Made by a program: the position numbers and the translations under genes
Source of the DNA: Chlorogloeopsis fritschii PCC 6912
GTDB lineage: Bacteria > Cyanobacteriota > Cyanobacteriia > Cyanobacteriales > Nostocaceae
Length of the DNA: 64,000 nt
Assembly: GCF_000317285.1 (NCBI RefSeq)
Contig: NZ_AJLN01000123.1
Location: 1 to 64,000, forward strand
Direction of reading: 5' to 3'
The notes under the pieces: model-generated
Told to the model about the DNA's origin: nothing
The model's input: the letters and a program-made list of their open reading frames with translations, nothing else
Databases searched by the model: none
In this document: piece by piece, positions 37,500-47,327 of the stretch
Layout: each line of letters begins with the position of its first letter
How positions within the stretch are numbered: the first letter of the stretch is position 1

Positions 37500-38581
37500 G
37501 GATGGGCGGACTATGGCTTAAGTTACGAAAGTTTACATATCCTATAATTATTCTAAGATAACCCTGTGCCAGTGCAAAATTTTCGTCAAGCAATACTTCT
37601 GTTTTAACCGTAGCGATCGCCATCAGGCAAAACACAATCACCGCATTCTATATCTAAAGTTAGATTTACTAAGGCAGTAAAAACAGTAGTGAACTTGCCT
37701 TAGCAGTCGGTATTAATCAAAAAACTAGATCCTAAGGTGTTAAGCTTGGGAGAATTCAAAGAACTTTCATCAAAATTTGAGAATATATCTCAACACTGGT
37801 CGCAATTTTCTCATTTTTTATACTAGTATAATTACGTAGGTACTGTTTTTGTGGCTGATAGTAGCACTCTTTTAACAAAAAATTAATTATTTAGAAAACT
37901 CATAAGTAAAACTACCAACAACTCCACAAATACCCATCATTCTTTACCTGTCATTGATTACACATAAAATTTTTGTCAGTAAATTAAAATTTGGAGAATC
38001 TGTACGTATTTCTTCAGAAGTTTTTTAATTTCCTAGAAAAGTCACCTGAAAAATCAGGGTTGTTGTGTTACCCTAAAATTGAGGGATTTTAAATTTTTCG
38101 GTATTCACCTCTAGATAAATAAAAAAACGCTAAGTGTTTTTGCTTATCTGGTTTGTGATCCTAAATAAATAGTCGCAGGTCAAGCCAAGAAAATTGTTTT
38201 ATTGGTTGATTCTGCGGTTTGTAATCTTTGTGGTTAGGAGCTACGGGTTTCCCTTAGAGGAAGCAAGGTAATTACACATCTTCAGCGTTCAGAGCGCGTC
38301 AGTGTTGCTCCTGCCCAAAAAGTACGCCTTCATTCAAGCAGACTAAGTAGACTGCTAAAGCAGCAAGAAGATTTCTTTAACGTTATCTAACTGCTGTGGT
38401 AGACGTAGTCTGCAAAAAATCATAGTAAACATGATGTGTTGAGCGGAGAAAACTAAAATTCTACCGCTACCTTGGTATGTAAATTCAAAGCAACAAAGCC
38501 ACTACTTTTTTTGTGGCTTTGTTGCTAGTTCTTGCTAATTTTATTCAATTTATATTCTTTTGACAGAGGCACTGGACAAAA
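37500..38581. other. Long intergenic region, no protein gene
   Basis: About 1.08 kb between sds and a small membrane ORF. Open frames are short and unlike proteins. A strong hairpin ends it (38489-38526). A structured RNA is possible, but no tmRNA, RNase P or 6S signature was recognised. Confidence 0.5.
38489..38526. terminator. Strong hairpin upstream of small ORF
   Basis: AGCAACAAAGCCAC (38489-38502) pairs perfectly with GTGGCTTTGTTGCT (38513-38526) across a T-rich 10-base loop. It could end an unseen transcript from the preceding gap or mark a dispersed repeat. Confidence 0.5.
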
Positions 38582-38779
38582 ATGATTTGCGGGAAGATGC
38601 CTATGATGATCTTTATTTTGGCTTCTGGATACTTATTGACAATCTATCTATTGCTAGCATTAGCAAGGCGAACGGGACAAAAAAATGCTTCTGGCAGTGT
38701 TACTTTGCCTAGTACAGAAAGTTATACCCAGGAAGCTGCAGTACCACCAAAGGTAACTGAAGTCAGTAGTGTACGCTAG
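38582..38779 (+). CDS. Small single-pass membrane protein (hypothetical)
   Basis: A 65-residue open frame with one clear hydrophobic segment (MMIFILASGYLLTIYLLLALA, ~8-28), a basic stop-transfer RRTGQK and a Ser/Thr/Glu-rich tail. Support: good composition, GAGG ~15 bases before ATG 38582, and a strong hairpin 15 bases after its stop. Alternative starts at codons 6, 8 and 9 are possible. No family recognised. Confidence 0.45.
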   Translation: MICGKMPMMIFILASGYLLTIYLLLALARRTGQKNASGSVTLPSTESYTQEAAVPPKVTEVSSVR

Positions 38780-38793
38780 ATAATAGTCAATAG

Positions 38794-38829
38794 TCAAGAG
38801 TTCCTAGTTTGATAACTGGGAACTCTTGA
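38794..38829. terminator. Bidirectional terminator between small ORF and murI
   Basis: Perfect 11-bp arms TCAAGAGTTCC (38794-38804) and GGAACTCTTGA (38819-38829) lie between convergent genes. Confidence 0.6.
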
Positions 38830-38848
38830 CATAAACTTAGACTAGTGA

Positions 38849-39709
38849 CTAATTACTAGAAATTGCAGCATCAGAGAAACAGGCTACCTCAACCATAGGA
38901 GTACAGCCGAGCCACTGTGCTGAAGACTGAGCAAACTGTTGCGGACAGCCGCTAACAAAGAAGCGGGTGGGCAAAGGCGGGTGAGTATTTCTTAAGCCAA
39001 GTAAGTCTAATTCTTGGCTACACGCAACCACCACATGAACAGCTGGATCGACTAATGTGACAGAAGTGGGGAGAAGCGATCGCAACACTGGAGCTAGGTG
39101 GGGATAATGAGTGCAGCCATAGACTAAAGTGTCTATTTGTTGCTCTAGTAAAGGTTCTAGGTAGGAACGTGCTACCTCAGTAGTGTAAGGATCGTGAATG
39201 CGGTTTTGCTCAATTAACGGCACAAATTCCGGACAGCCGACTTGCCAAACTTGGACTTCAGAATCTATTTCGAGAATAGCACGCTTGTAGGCATTGCTTT
39301 TAGCTGTTGCTGGAGTAGCAATGACACCAATACGCTTTCCTTGCTCCACTGCTGCTCTTGCTCCTGGTAGGATCAATCCGAGAATTGGGATGTTAAATTC
39401 GTGGCGTATTGTTTCGAGGGCGAGAGCAGAACTAGTGTTGCACGCCATAATGACCATTTTTACCTGTTGCTGTTGCATCCAGCTTAGGATTTCACGAACA
39501 AACTGTGTAATTTCCGCTTGGGAACGAATTCCATAGGGAAGTCTGGCTGTATCTCCAAAGTAAATAATTGATTCATTTGGGAGTTGCCGATACATTTGTC
39601 GTAATACTGTCAACCCACCCACACCACTATCAAAAATGCCAATTGGGGCACGTTGAGGTTCTTGGGAAAAATCGTATAAATTGCCTTCAAATATAGAGGA
39701 TGGAATCAC
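38849..39709 (-). CDS. murI: Glutamate racemase
   Basis: A 286-residue cofactor-independent racemase giving D-glutamate for peptidoglycan. PIGIFDSGVGGLTVL near the start, catalytic Cys90 in MACNTSSA and Cys199 in YGCTHYPHL. Start is GTG 39709; the first ~18 residues are variable. It sits next to the amidases amiC, which act on the same polymer. Confidence 0.94.
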   Translation of the reverse strand: MIPSSIFEGNLYDFSQEPQRAPIGIFDSGVGGLTVLRQMYRQLPNESIIYFGDTARLPYGIRSQAEITQFVREILSWMQQQQVKMVIMACNTSSALALETIRHEFNIPILGLILPGARAAVEQGKRIGVIATPATAKSNAYKRAILEIDSEVQVWQVGCPEFVPLIEQNRIHDPYTTEVARSYLEPLLEQQIDTLVYGCTHYPHLAPVLRSLLPTSVTLVDPAVHVVVACSQELDLLGLRNTHPPLPTRFFVSGCPQQFAQSSAQWLGCTPMVEVACFSDAAISSN

Positions 39710-39800
39710 AGGTAGCTTTTAATTTGAGAGTTTTGATTTAAGATACAGGATTTTGTAGGGATATGGGTTAGTGGATAGTGATTATTGGTAAACAACCAAC

Positions 39801-39876
39801 TACTGTACGGGCGGGTTTTGTTAATTAACTTTCGGTTCAAACCGATAAATTATCTTCTAAACCCGCCCCTACCAAC
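39801..39876. repeat. Inverted-core repeat, copy C (core orientation 2)
   Basis: GGGCGGGTTT at 39809-39818 and AAACCCGCCC at 39859-39868 enclose a 40-base core in the same orientation as copy B (3 differences). Left flank AACAACCAACTACTGTAC is the same as in A and B. It lies in the gap between amiC and murI. Confidence 0.85.
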
Positions 39877-39916
39877 TACTCCCCGTCTCCTTCATTTAGT
39901 AATTTTTACTAAACTT

Positions 39917-41872
39917 TTACCTTTGTTGTAAGTATTTAATAATACCATGTGCTATTGCTTCTGCCATGCGATTTTGATATTCTGGGTTGCCTAGTCGAGG
40001 ATTATCCTCTCGACCAGTCATATAACCTGTTTCCACTAAGATTGAAGGCATAGAACTTTTCCTGAGGACGTAAAATCTGGCTTTTCGCGTTCCTCGGTCT
40101 TTGAGAGTAGGGATATTTTGGAGAATGGTAGTGCGAACTACTTCAGCTAGACGGTAGCCGCTGTCGTAATAATAAACTTCAAGTCCATTGACATCAGGGC
40201 GGTTATCGATGGCGTTTCCATGAATGCTGACAAACAAAGTTGCATTAGCACGCTCTGCTATATCTACTCGTCCTTGAAGTTCTACGAAAAAGTCAGAATT
40301 CCGCGTCAAGACAGTTTGAATGCCGTTTTGCTCTAAAACAGCTGCTATTCTTTTACTGATCGGCAAAACAACATCTTTTTCCAGCAAACCACCCAATCCA
40401 GGTGCGCCGGAGTCTTTGCCGCCATGCCCAGGATCGACTACTACTACTACTCGCCCTCTGGGTGCTGGGCGAGGCGGTTGTGGCTGGGCGACTGCATCAG
40501 GATTGTCTGGATTATTTCCTGAGAGTGGTTGGGGATTTGGTTGTGGTAGGGGTGGGAAAGCGGTAGGGGGTGTTACAGCCCGATTGCGTTGTAAATCAAG
40601 GGCGACAAAGCGATCGCCAACTTGGTTAACCTCCCCAATTTGTACTCCTGCTGCGGGTTGTACGTAGACATAAACAGTACGATCATCTTTTTGTTGCAAG
40701 CGTACTCGCAGAACAGGACTGTTAGCGTCCATAGTCGGGCCTTTCACTGGTGTAGCCAATTTAGCATTGGGAATGATGATGCGAAAAAGACCAGAGGTTC
40801 GATCCCAACCACCGTTAGCTGAGATATTGCGATCGCCTTTAATAATCAATTGTCTGCCAGTAGCACTCAATTCCACACCCTCAATTGTTGTCATCTCAGT
40901 GGTTGCTGTGGGAATTGGGTTACTATCTGAGGTGGGACGAGAGCTATTATCCCTAGACAATCTAACTGGATTAGTAGTCGGTGTGGTTCGAGAGCTATTC
41001 TCCCTGGACAATCTAAGCGGGTTAGTATTTGGTAAAACTATTAAACCGCCAATAGCGCTTGTACTTGCTCGCCAATCGGGACTATTTTTGTTCAGTTGCA
41101 TTGTCATGCGGACTGTTGGTGGTGTTGTTTCCAATTCCGTGAATTGAATATTGTTAACACCATAGCGATTGACACTTACATCCCGCTGAGTCAGACGTGG
41201 TGATAAAGTTGCACCGGGGATATCAATATTAATATTGCTATTGTCTGGGTTGCGATTTACTTGGACTTTAGGGATAACACCACTGGTGCGAACGAAAAAT
41301 CCATCTCCTGTGATCCGCAAGTTTTCTATTTGTGTTGCTCCAGTAATGGCACTAGCAACTATTCCTTTATTTACAGTGGTGTTTGAAGCGTCTGCGGTTA
41401 CCACACTGTAAATATTTCTGGTGGGTGCAGCAGCAACTGGCTCAAGTTCTGGCTTTGGTAATTGTACCTGCCCAACTGGCTCAAGTTCTGGCTTTGGTAA
41501 TTGTACTCGCCAACGATTGGCAGTTGTCCCCTCAAATTTTACTTGTTTGGGGTCAAGGGTGTAACCGGGAGTCAGTTCAATCACAACCCGCGTAATTTGA
41601 GGGTCAAATTGTCCGATCCGCACAGCGCGAATCGCACCACCAACACTCTGAACAAGCTGCGGACGTCCAAACTTGATGCCTGGCAAATCAATTACCAAGC
41701 GCGTCGGATTAAAAATCAGTTGTGCAGTCGGTTGAACAGCCCCATCAGTGTTAATTTCTAACTGATTTCGTTCGGCATCAAAACGCCAAGATTGTAGGTT
41801 CGCTGCATTAGCAGGCGACGATAACAGGGAGATACTTAAGACAGTACCAGGTATCAACCAGTGTAATTTCAC
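39917..41872 (-). CDS. amiC: N-acetylmuramoyl-L-alanine amidase, AmiC type (copy 1)
   Basis: A 651-residue periplasmic amidase that cuts the stem peptide from muramic acid. The signal peptide ends at ANA (~24). AMIN-type beta domains are at ~25-120, ~180-265 and ~325-420, followed by a Pro/Asn-rich linker and a C-terminal Amidase_3 domain (~470-650). Zinc ligands: His in DPGHGGKDSG, Glu in LLEKDVVL, His in FVSIHGNA; catalytic Glu in ILVETGYM. In heterocystous species AmiC enzymes drill septal nanopores for cell-cell exchange. A 36-bp duplication of the linker (QLPKPELEPV repeated) is visible near residue 125-145. Downstream member of a tandem pair. Confidence 0.93.
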   Translation of the reverse strand: MKLHWLIPGTVLSISLLSSPANAANLQSWRFDAERNQLEINTDGAVQPTAQLIFNPTRLVIDLPGIKFGRPQLVQSVGGAIRAVRIGQFDPQITRVVIELTPGYTLDPKQVKFEGTTANRWRVQLPKPELEPVGQVQLPKPELEPVAAAPTRNIYSVVTADASNTTVNKGIVASAITGATQIENLRITGDGFFVRTSGVIPKVQVNRNPDNSNINIDIPGATLSPRLTQRDVSVNRYGVNNIQFTELETTPPTVRMTMQLNKNSPDWRASTSAIGGLIVLPNTNPLRLSRENSSRTTPTTNPVRLSRDNSSRPTSDSNPIPTATTEMTTIEGVELSATGRQLIIKGDRNISANGGWDRTSGLFRIIIPNAKLATPVKGPTMDANSPVLRVRLQQKDDRTVYVYVQPAAGVQIGEVNQVGDRFVALDLQRNRAVTPPTAFPPLPQPNPQPLSGNNPDNPDAVAQPQPPRPAPRGRVVVVVDPGHGGKDSGAPGLGGLLEKDVVLPISKRIAAVLEQNGIQTVLTRNSDFFVELQGRVDIAERANATLFVSIHGNAIDNRPDVNGLEVYYYDSGYRLAEVVRTTILQNIPTLKDRGTRKARFYVLRKSSMPSILVETGYMTGREDNPRLGNPEYQNRMAEAIAHGIIKYLQQR

Positions 41873-42497
41873 AATGTTTTCTCCTGATTCACATTTATGA
41901 GAATCGTTAGTTGGTCAAAGCGTTGACAATTCCTCACACCGTTACCACTGAAACCTTAGCTTTGATGCCGTATACATCGATTTATGCTTTATTCAAGCTT
42001 GAAAGTAATAATTAATTAAAGTTACAGCTAATGGCGTCAAATTCTAGCATGACAATCTAATCTTTCGCTGCCGTGATGACAGAAAAAATTGATCCGCTAT
42101 GAGCAGCAATTTACACTCACAAAGTAATTAAGACTTACGCATTTTACATAAGTACTACACGCGGCTTGGGTATCTCAGCCTTTGTTTGCTATTTCCGGCA
42201 ACTAATACAACAAATATGCAAGTTGATCGGGGTTGTACGAAAGTGGCTGAAACAACCAAGCTTTATATGCACATTATGGTTAATTTGTACAGATTTTAAC
42301 TCCTGGAGATAACCAAAATTAACAACAACAGTCAATTCCGTCAACAATATTTAAGGTGGCAAGAAATGGTTTATGTTGCGTAATTTTTGGAAGTACGTGT
42401 ATCAACATCAAGGCAAGAAATGTAAATACCAATATTTAATTGCTAGAAAAGTAGCGTTGCTTCGGCATAAACACTGAAATTTATGGTACGTGATGAA
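41873..42497. other. Intergenic region between the two amiC genes
   Basis: About 625 bases. It holds AGGAGAAA just upstream of amiC copy 1 and a fragment AGACTTACGCA with TAAGTAC nearby (~42131-42155), related to the element at 18331. No gene seen. Confidence 0.5.
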
Positions 42498-44420
42498 TCA
42501 TCTTTGTTTGAGATATTGGAGAATGCCACGAGCGATCGCTTCTGCCATTTGATTTTGGTACCACCTAGCTCGCAGCTTGACAATATCCTCCCGACCAGTT
42601 AAGTAGCCGGTCTCCACAAGGATAGAAGGCATAGAACTTTTCCGGAGGACATAAAACCTGGCTTTGCGTACACCGCGGTCTCTGACATTAACACTTTTAA
42701 GAATGCTATTGTGGACAATGCGAGCTAGCCTATTACCTGTATCGTAATAATACGTCTCCAAGCCATTCACATCCGGACGACTTAAACCTACTGAATTGGC
42801 GTGAATACTGACAAAGACATCAGCATTGGCGCGCTCTGCCATCGCGACTCTTCCCGGTAAGGTGACGAAATAGTCAGAACTCCGTGTGAGTACAACTTGC
42901 ACGCCATTTTGTTGTAGGATTTGCGCCAGCTTTTTACTAATTGGTAGGATGACATCCTTTTCTCGCGTTCCTCCAATCCCGATCGCACCAGAGTCTTTAC
43001 CGCCATGTCCCGGATCGATCAGGACTACTACTCGCCCATTGACAGCGCGACGTGTGGGTGCAGCAGGGCGGGGTTTTTGTGTAATTTGACCTTCTGATAA
43101 CGGTCGTGGATTTGGTTGTGGTAGGGGAGGTAAAGCAACCGGAGGTGTAACCCGACTAGGTGTGCGTCCAATCGGAGGAAGAATTCGTCCCGATGAGCGT
43201 CGTAATTCTAAAGCCAAAAGTGGGCTGTTCAATCGGTTGAGTTGCCTGATTTGCACTCCTGCTGCAGGCTGAATAAAGATAGCGACAGTATTGGGGTTTT
43301 GCTGGCGCAGGCGGATTCGCAGCAGTGGACTACTGTCATTTAAGGAAGGGCCTTTGACTGAAGAAGCGAGGCGAGCATTATTAACAGTAATGCGGTACAT
43401 GAGCGAGGATCTATCCCAGCCACTACTAGCAGATAAAGAGCGATCGCCTTTAATTAGTAGTTGTGTACCGTTGCCAGTCAACTCCACAGATTCAATTGTA
43501 GCTAGCGAATCTGTTTCCAAAGAACGGGAAGGGGTTGGATTAGAGTTTGATTGTTCTTCTTGTGTTGGGACGCGGGAGGTGCGCTCAACACGCAACCTGC
43601 TAACTCCGCCACGAGGCAATACTACCAAGCCATTACTACCAGTGGATATTACCCGCCAGTCAGGACTATTCTTGTTCACCCGCATTGTCAGGCGAACAGT
43701 GGGCTTTGAAGTATCCAACTGCGTGAGTTGGACATCACTGACACCATACCGATTAATTGGCAGATCGCGGCGCGCTAGATTTGGGGACAAAGCCGCATCA
43801 GAGATATCCAGGTAAATATTGGTGCGATCATCGCTGCGTTTGACTTTAACTTCCGGTTTGCCACCACCACTAGTACGGATAAAAAACCCATCTCCCGTGG
43901 CTAGGAAGTTCTCAATTTGAGTTGCAGCTTCGAGTGTTTTGGCAGTCGTTTCCCTTCCGCCAGATGGGTTGGGAGATTCCGTAGTTACTACACTGTAAAG
44001 ATTTCTGGTTGGTGCAGCCGTAACTGGCTCACGTTCTGGCTTTGGTAATTGTACTCGCCAACGACTGGCGGTTATGCCCTCAAATTTTACTTGTTTGGGG
44101 TCAAGGGTGTAACCGGGAGTCAGTTCAATCACAACCCGCGTAATCTGAGGGTCAAACTGTCCAATCCGCACAGCGCGAATCGCGCCACCAACACTCTGAA
44201 CAAGCTGTGGACGTCCAAACTTGATGCCTGGCAAATCAATTACCAAGCGCGTCGGATTAAAAATCAGTTGTGCAGTCGGTTGAACAGCCCCATCAGTGTT
44301 AATTTCTAACTGATTTCGTTCGGCATCAAAACGCCAAGATTGTAGGTTCGCTGCATTAGCAGGCGACGATAACAGGGAGATACTTAAGACAGTACCAGGT
44401 ATCAACCAGTGTATTTTCAC
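42498..44420 (-). CDS. amiC: N-acetylmuramoyl-L-alanine amidase, AmiC type (copy 2)
   Basis: A 640-residue paralogue with the same layout as copy 1: signal peptide, AMIN repeats, linker, Amidase_3 (~455-640) with DPGHGGKDSG, REKDVILPI, FVSIHANS and ILVETGYL. The first ~115 residues are almost identical to copy 1, while the middle is well diverged, and the 5' DNA shares a 205-base identical tract. AGGAGAAA precedes the GTG/ATG start region. Tandem AmiC pairs (AmiC1/AmiC2) are known in Nostoc PCC 7120; which copy corresponds to which is not settled here. Confidence 0.93.
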   Translation of the reverse strand: MKIHWLIPGTVLSISLLSSPANAANLQSWRFDAERNQLEINTDGAVQPTAQLIFNPTRLVIDLPGIKFGRPQLVQSVGGAIRAVRIGQFDPQITRVVIELTPGYTLDPKQVKFEGITASRWRVQLPKPEREPVTAAPTRNLYSVVTTESPNPSGGRETTAKTLEAATQIENFLATGDGFFIRTSGGGKPEVKVKRSDDRTNIYLDISDAALSPNLARRDLPINRYGVSDVQLTQLDTSKPTVRLTMRVNKNSPDWRVISTGSNGLVVLPRGGVSRLRVERTSRVPTQEEQSNSNPTPSRSLETDSLATIESVELTGNGTQLLIKGDRSLSASSGWDRSSLMYRITVNNARLASSVKGPSLNDSSPLLRIRLRQQNPNTVAIFIQPAAGVQIRQLNRLNSPLLALELRRSSGRILPPIGRTPSRVTPPVALPPLPQPNPRPLSEGQITQKPRPAAPTRRAVNGRVVVLIDPGHGGKDSGAIGIGGTREKDVILPISKKLAQILQQNGVQVVLTRSSDYFVTLPGRVAMAERANADVFVSIHANSVGLSRPDVNGLETYYYDTGNRLARIVHNSILKSVNVRDRGVRKARFYVLRKSSMPSILVETGYLTGREDIVKLRARWYQNQMAEAIARGILQYLKQR

Positions 44421-45080
44421 AGTGCTTTCTCCTGAGTCGCATTCACGGGAGCAGTTAATCTATAACAAGTGTTGGTAAATCCTCAGGTAGTCACCATCCT
44501 ACTTTTCGCTTTAATGAGTAAGTTAGCTAGTTTTGTAGCAGACATTGTTGATAACTTCCGTTGTCGTATAGTTAATTTTGCAACCATATTAAAGTTAAAG
44601 CTAATGGCGTGCAATTTTAGCATTAATTCTACCGCTCACTTTGCCACAAATGTATGGAAATTTGGTTTGCAGTGAGCATTAGATTACACCAACAAAGAGA
44701 CAATCAAAATTAACAATAGCAGTCAAATCCATCAAAATAAACTGAATTTACCAAATCATTATTTGATTTGCTTGACTGTGATTTTGAGATTCAATAAGGG
44801 ATTAAATTGAGCATTTGTTAACTAATGAGGTAAGACTTGTAAACGCTAATTTTTAAGCGCTTGAAAAACCGCAAAAGAAGAGCTGAGGAAATAAATTAGA
44901 AATGGTAACAAATAACATTAGTAATATTTGGTAGTAATTAAGAAAATCTCCTCAAAAGCTACAATTACAGGCGACGGAGTACGAAGGATAGAAGTTTCCG
45001 AAGGCTATCGAAAGATTCTCAAGAGTTTCAGTAGTTTCAGCACAGACGCTGTTAGCTGCGTCTGTACTTAGGAATTTTAT
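44421..45080. other. Intergenic region upstream of amiC copy 2
   Basis: About 660 bases with no convincing gene. Near the end a hairpin ACAGACGC/GCGTCTGT (45042-45049 and 45058-45065) could terminate the antiporter transcript, although no U-run follows. Confidence 0.5.
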
Positions 45081-46580
45081 TTATTTGCCCTCCGAAGAAC
45101 TGGGGTTAGGTTCTGAAGTTTTACCATCATCTGATGTTGACATTTTCGCACCAGGTGATTCTATGGCCAAAGCAGATTGAGAGGAACTATTTAAGACTAG
45201 TTGGTCGGAGTCTGCAAGCGCAGTCGTTGGTTCAGGAAATACAAATCGCAACCAGGGAGGGGCTAAAAATGTCGTGAGGATAACCATCATGATAATGGCT
45301 GCCTCCAGTGGTTTAGAGAGAATGCCTATGTTTGATCCTATACCAAGAAACACCAATCCTACTTCACCCCGCGGAATCATTCCCACACCAATTGCCAAAC
45401 GATTAATTTCGGGTTGACCAAACACGCTGAAGCCTGTAACAACTTTACCAAGGATTGCGACTCCGATGAGGAAAGTAGCCATAATTAAACCTTCTCGGTT
45501 GCTGGGAATTGCTGGATTTAAAACACCCAAGTCAGTTTTGGCTCCAACAGTAACGAAGAAAATCGGCACTAGCATATCAGCAATGGGAATGATTTGCTTT
45601 TGTAGTTCTTTGCGCTTATCTGTTTCTTCCAGAACCAAACCTGCTGCAAAAGCTCCCAAAATCGCTTCTAGCTGAATGACTGAGGCAATATATGCCATCA
45701 TGAAGGCGAAAATGAATGCTGGTATTATCAGTTCGCCTCGTGTTTTCAATTGATTAACGATCGCGACAAAGCTTTTATTGAAAAGATTACCCAATGCGAT
45801 CGCACCCACAAGAAAGGCACTAGCGCTAACAATCAAATAAACAACTTTGCCTACATCTACTGCACCATCTTTAGCCAAGCTTGCTACTACTGCTAGGACG
45901 ATAATTCCCAATACATCGTCAATAACGGCAGCACCAAGAATAATCTGCCCTTCTTTAGAATTTAAACGCCCCAGTTCTGATAGCACCTTAGAAGTGATAC
46001 CAATACTTGTGGCAGTTAGCGCCGCTCCAGCAAAAATTGCCGGCACTGCTGGGATACCAAACAAAATCATTAATCCTGCTGTGCCAGCAGTAAAGGGTAC
46101 AACCACCCCTACTACTGCCACAATGGTGGCTTGGATACCCACCGCCATCAAATCTTTTAAGTTCGACTCTAAACCAATTTCAAACAGCAGAATGATTACA
46201 CCCAGTTCTGCCAAAACGGAAATTACCTCCGACTGGGCTGCAAAAACGGCATCGGCAGCGTCAGGGCTTAAACCGGCAGTGGTTTCCAAAAAAGAAATAA
46301 TTACAGAACCAGAACTATCTGCCCCTGCTTCGGGAAACACTAACAAATGTAAGAAAGATACACCAACAACTACACCACCCACCAGTTCACCTAATACAGG
46401 TGGCAAACCAAAGCGGTTTGATAGCTCTCCTCCAAGTTTGCTAGCTAAATAAATTACTACTAAACTCAGTAGTACCGCTGCCACTACCAGCGAACTATCA
46501 GCTGTTTCGGCTGTCGTTGCCAAAAGAGGTAAAGAAAAGTTAGTTGCACCTAAAAACTGCATTGATTCTATAGAAATCAT
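45081..46580 (-). CDS. CPA2-family cation:proton antiporter (NhaS3/NapA-like), copy 1
   Basis: A 499-residue membrane protein with ~12 hydrophobic segments. Seen: FGLPPVLGELVGGVVVG, LAELGVIILLFEIGLES, ALTATSIGITSKVLSELG and the ion-binding VIDDVLGIIVLAV (two Asp). A polar C-terminal tail of ~60 residues follows. Probable Na+ or K+/H+ exchange. Closely related in sequence to the antiporter at 61972-63390. Near 46562 an in-frame second Met is an alternative start. Confidence 0.9.
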   Translation of the reverse strand: MISIESMQFLGATNFSLPLLATTAETADSSLVVAAVLLSLVVIYLASKLGGELSNRFGLPPVLGELVGGVVVGVSFLHLLVFPEAGADSSGSVIISFLETTAGLSPDAADAVFAAQSEVISVLAELGVIILLFEIGLESNLKDLMAVGIQATIVAVVGVVVPFTAGTAGLMILFGIPAVPAIFAGAALTATSIGITSKVLSELGRLNSKEGQIILGAAVIDDVLGIIVLAVVASLAKDGAVDVGKVVYLIVSASAFLVGAIALGNLFNKSFVAIVNQLKTRGELIIPAFIFAFMMAYIASVIQLEAILGAFAAGLVLEETDKRKELQKQIIPIADMLVPIFFVTVGAKTDLGVLNPAIPSNREGLIMATFLIGVAILGKVVTGFSVFGQPEINRLAIGVGMIPRGEVGLVFLGIGSNIGILSKPLEAAIIMMVILTTFLAPPWLRFVFPEPTTALADSDQLVLNSSSQSALAIESPGAKMSTSDDGKTSEPNPSSSEGK

Positions 46581-46665
46581 TCCTTCTAATTTACAAGCTG
46601 TTGAGCTTCGGCTTTTTGTCCTTTGTCATTTATCCAGCAGTTATCTATCTTTTGTCATATGTCTA

Positions 46666-47073
46666 CTAGTTACCAGACAATTGTAGAAGGCGTTGCCAGT
46701 GAAACTCTGACACTGGGACTACAGATAGTCTAGGCAGACGTAGCAAGTCAAAGTTTTCAAAGCTCTTATCTTGCTTAATTTGAGCCAGGGTAACAGGTTG
46801 AGGTACTTTTCGCACTGCTCGCAAATCTATAACAACTCGTTTGGCATCATTCAATGCTGGATCGGGATAAGGTTGACTAATTACCTCTGCTATCCCCATA
46901 ACTTGTCGCTCATTGCCTGTGTGATAAATTAGCACCAGATCGCCAATAGTCATTATACGCAGATGCTTGAGGGCTAGGTTGTTGTTCACTCCATTCCAAA
47001 CTGTACTACCATCACGCTCTAAGTCTGAATAGGAATACTCGTGTGGTTCAGTTTTCAACAACCAATATGCCAT
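46666..47073 (-). CDS. EVE-domain protein
   Basis: A 135-residue PUA-like protein. Seen: MAYWLLKTEPHEYSYSDL, WNGVNNNLALKHLR, IGDLVLIYHTGNERQVMGIAEV, and LPRLSVVPVSEFHWQRLL. EVE domains bind modified bases in nucleic acids; the target here is unknown. Starts at ATG 47073 and lies ~90 bases upstream of the antiporter on the same strand. Confidence 0.9.
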   Translation of the reverse strand: MAYWLLKTEPHEYSYSDLERDGSTVWNGVNNNLALKHLRIMTIGDLVLIYHTGNERQVMGIAEVISQPYPDPALNDAKRVVIDLRAVRKVPQPVTLAQIKQDKSFENFDLLRLPRLSVVPVSEFHWQRLLQLSGN

Positions 47074-47253
47074 GCTATCCGCTCCAAAAGTTTGGGTGTA
47101 AATTTCTAGGTTTCTAAAAATGTAACCGTTCTAGCTACTTGATTTTTAGGTGCCAAATTAGAAACACATTACAGTGTAGGCGCAGATGTAAATATTTCGG
47201 CAATCACAGAGATTGTGGAGAAAATCCGCTTGGGCATTGGTTAGTGGTTAATG

Positions 47254-47290
47254 GTTAATAGCTAATAACAACGAACAATTAGCTATTAAC
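47254..47290. repeat. Perfect inverted repeat upstream of SIMPL gene
   Basis: GTTAATAGCTAAT (47254-47266) and ATTAGCTATTAAC (47278-47290) are exact inverses. It lies ~38 bases before the SIMPL start, so it could be an operator or a hairpin in the leader. Confidence 0.5.
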
Positions 47291-47327
47291 AACCAAATAA
47301 TTATTTTTTCGAGGAGTGAGATCTCAA

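Noticed and set aside
41926-41943. Yfr1-like small RNA motif near TTCCTCACACC
   Set aside because: It has one mismatch to the conserved core and no flanking stem-loops were found.
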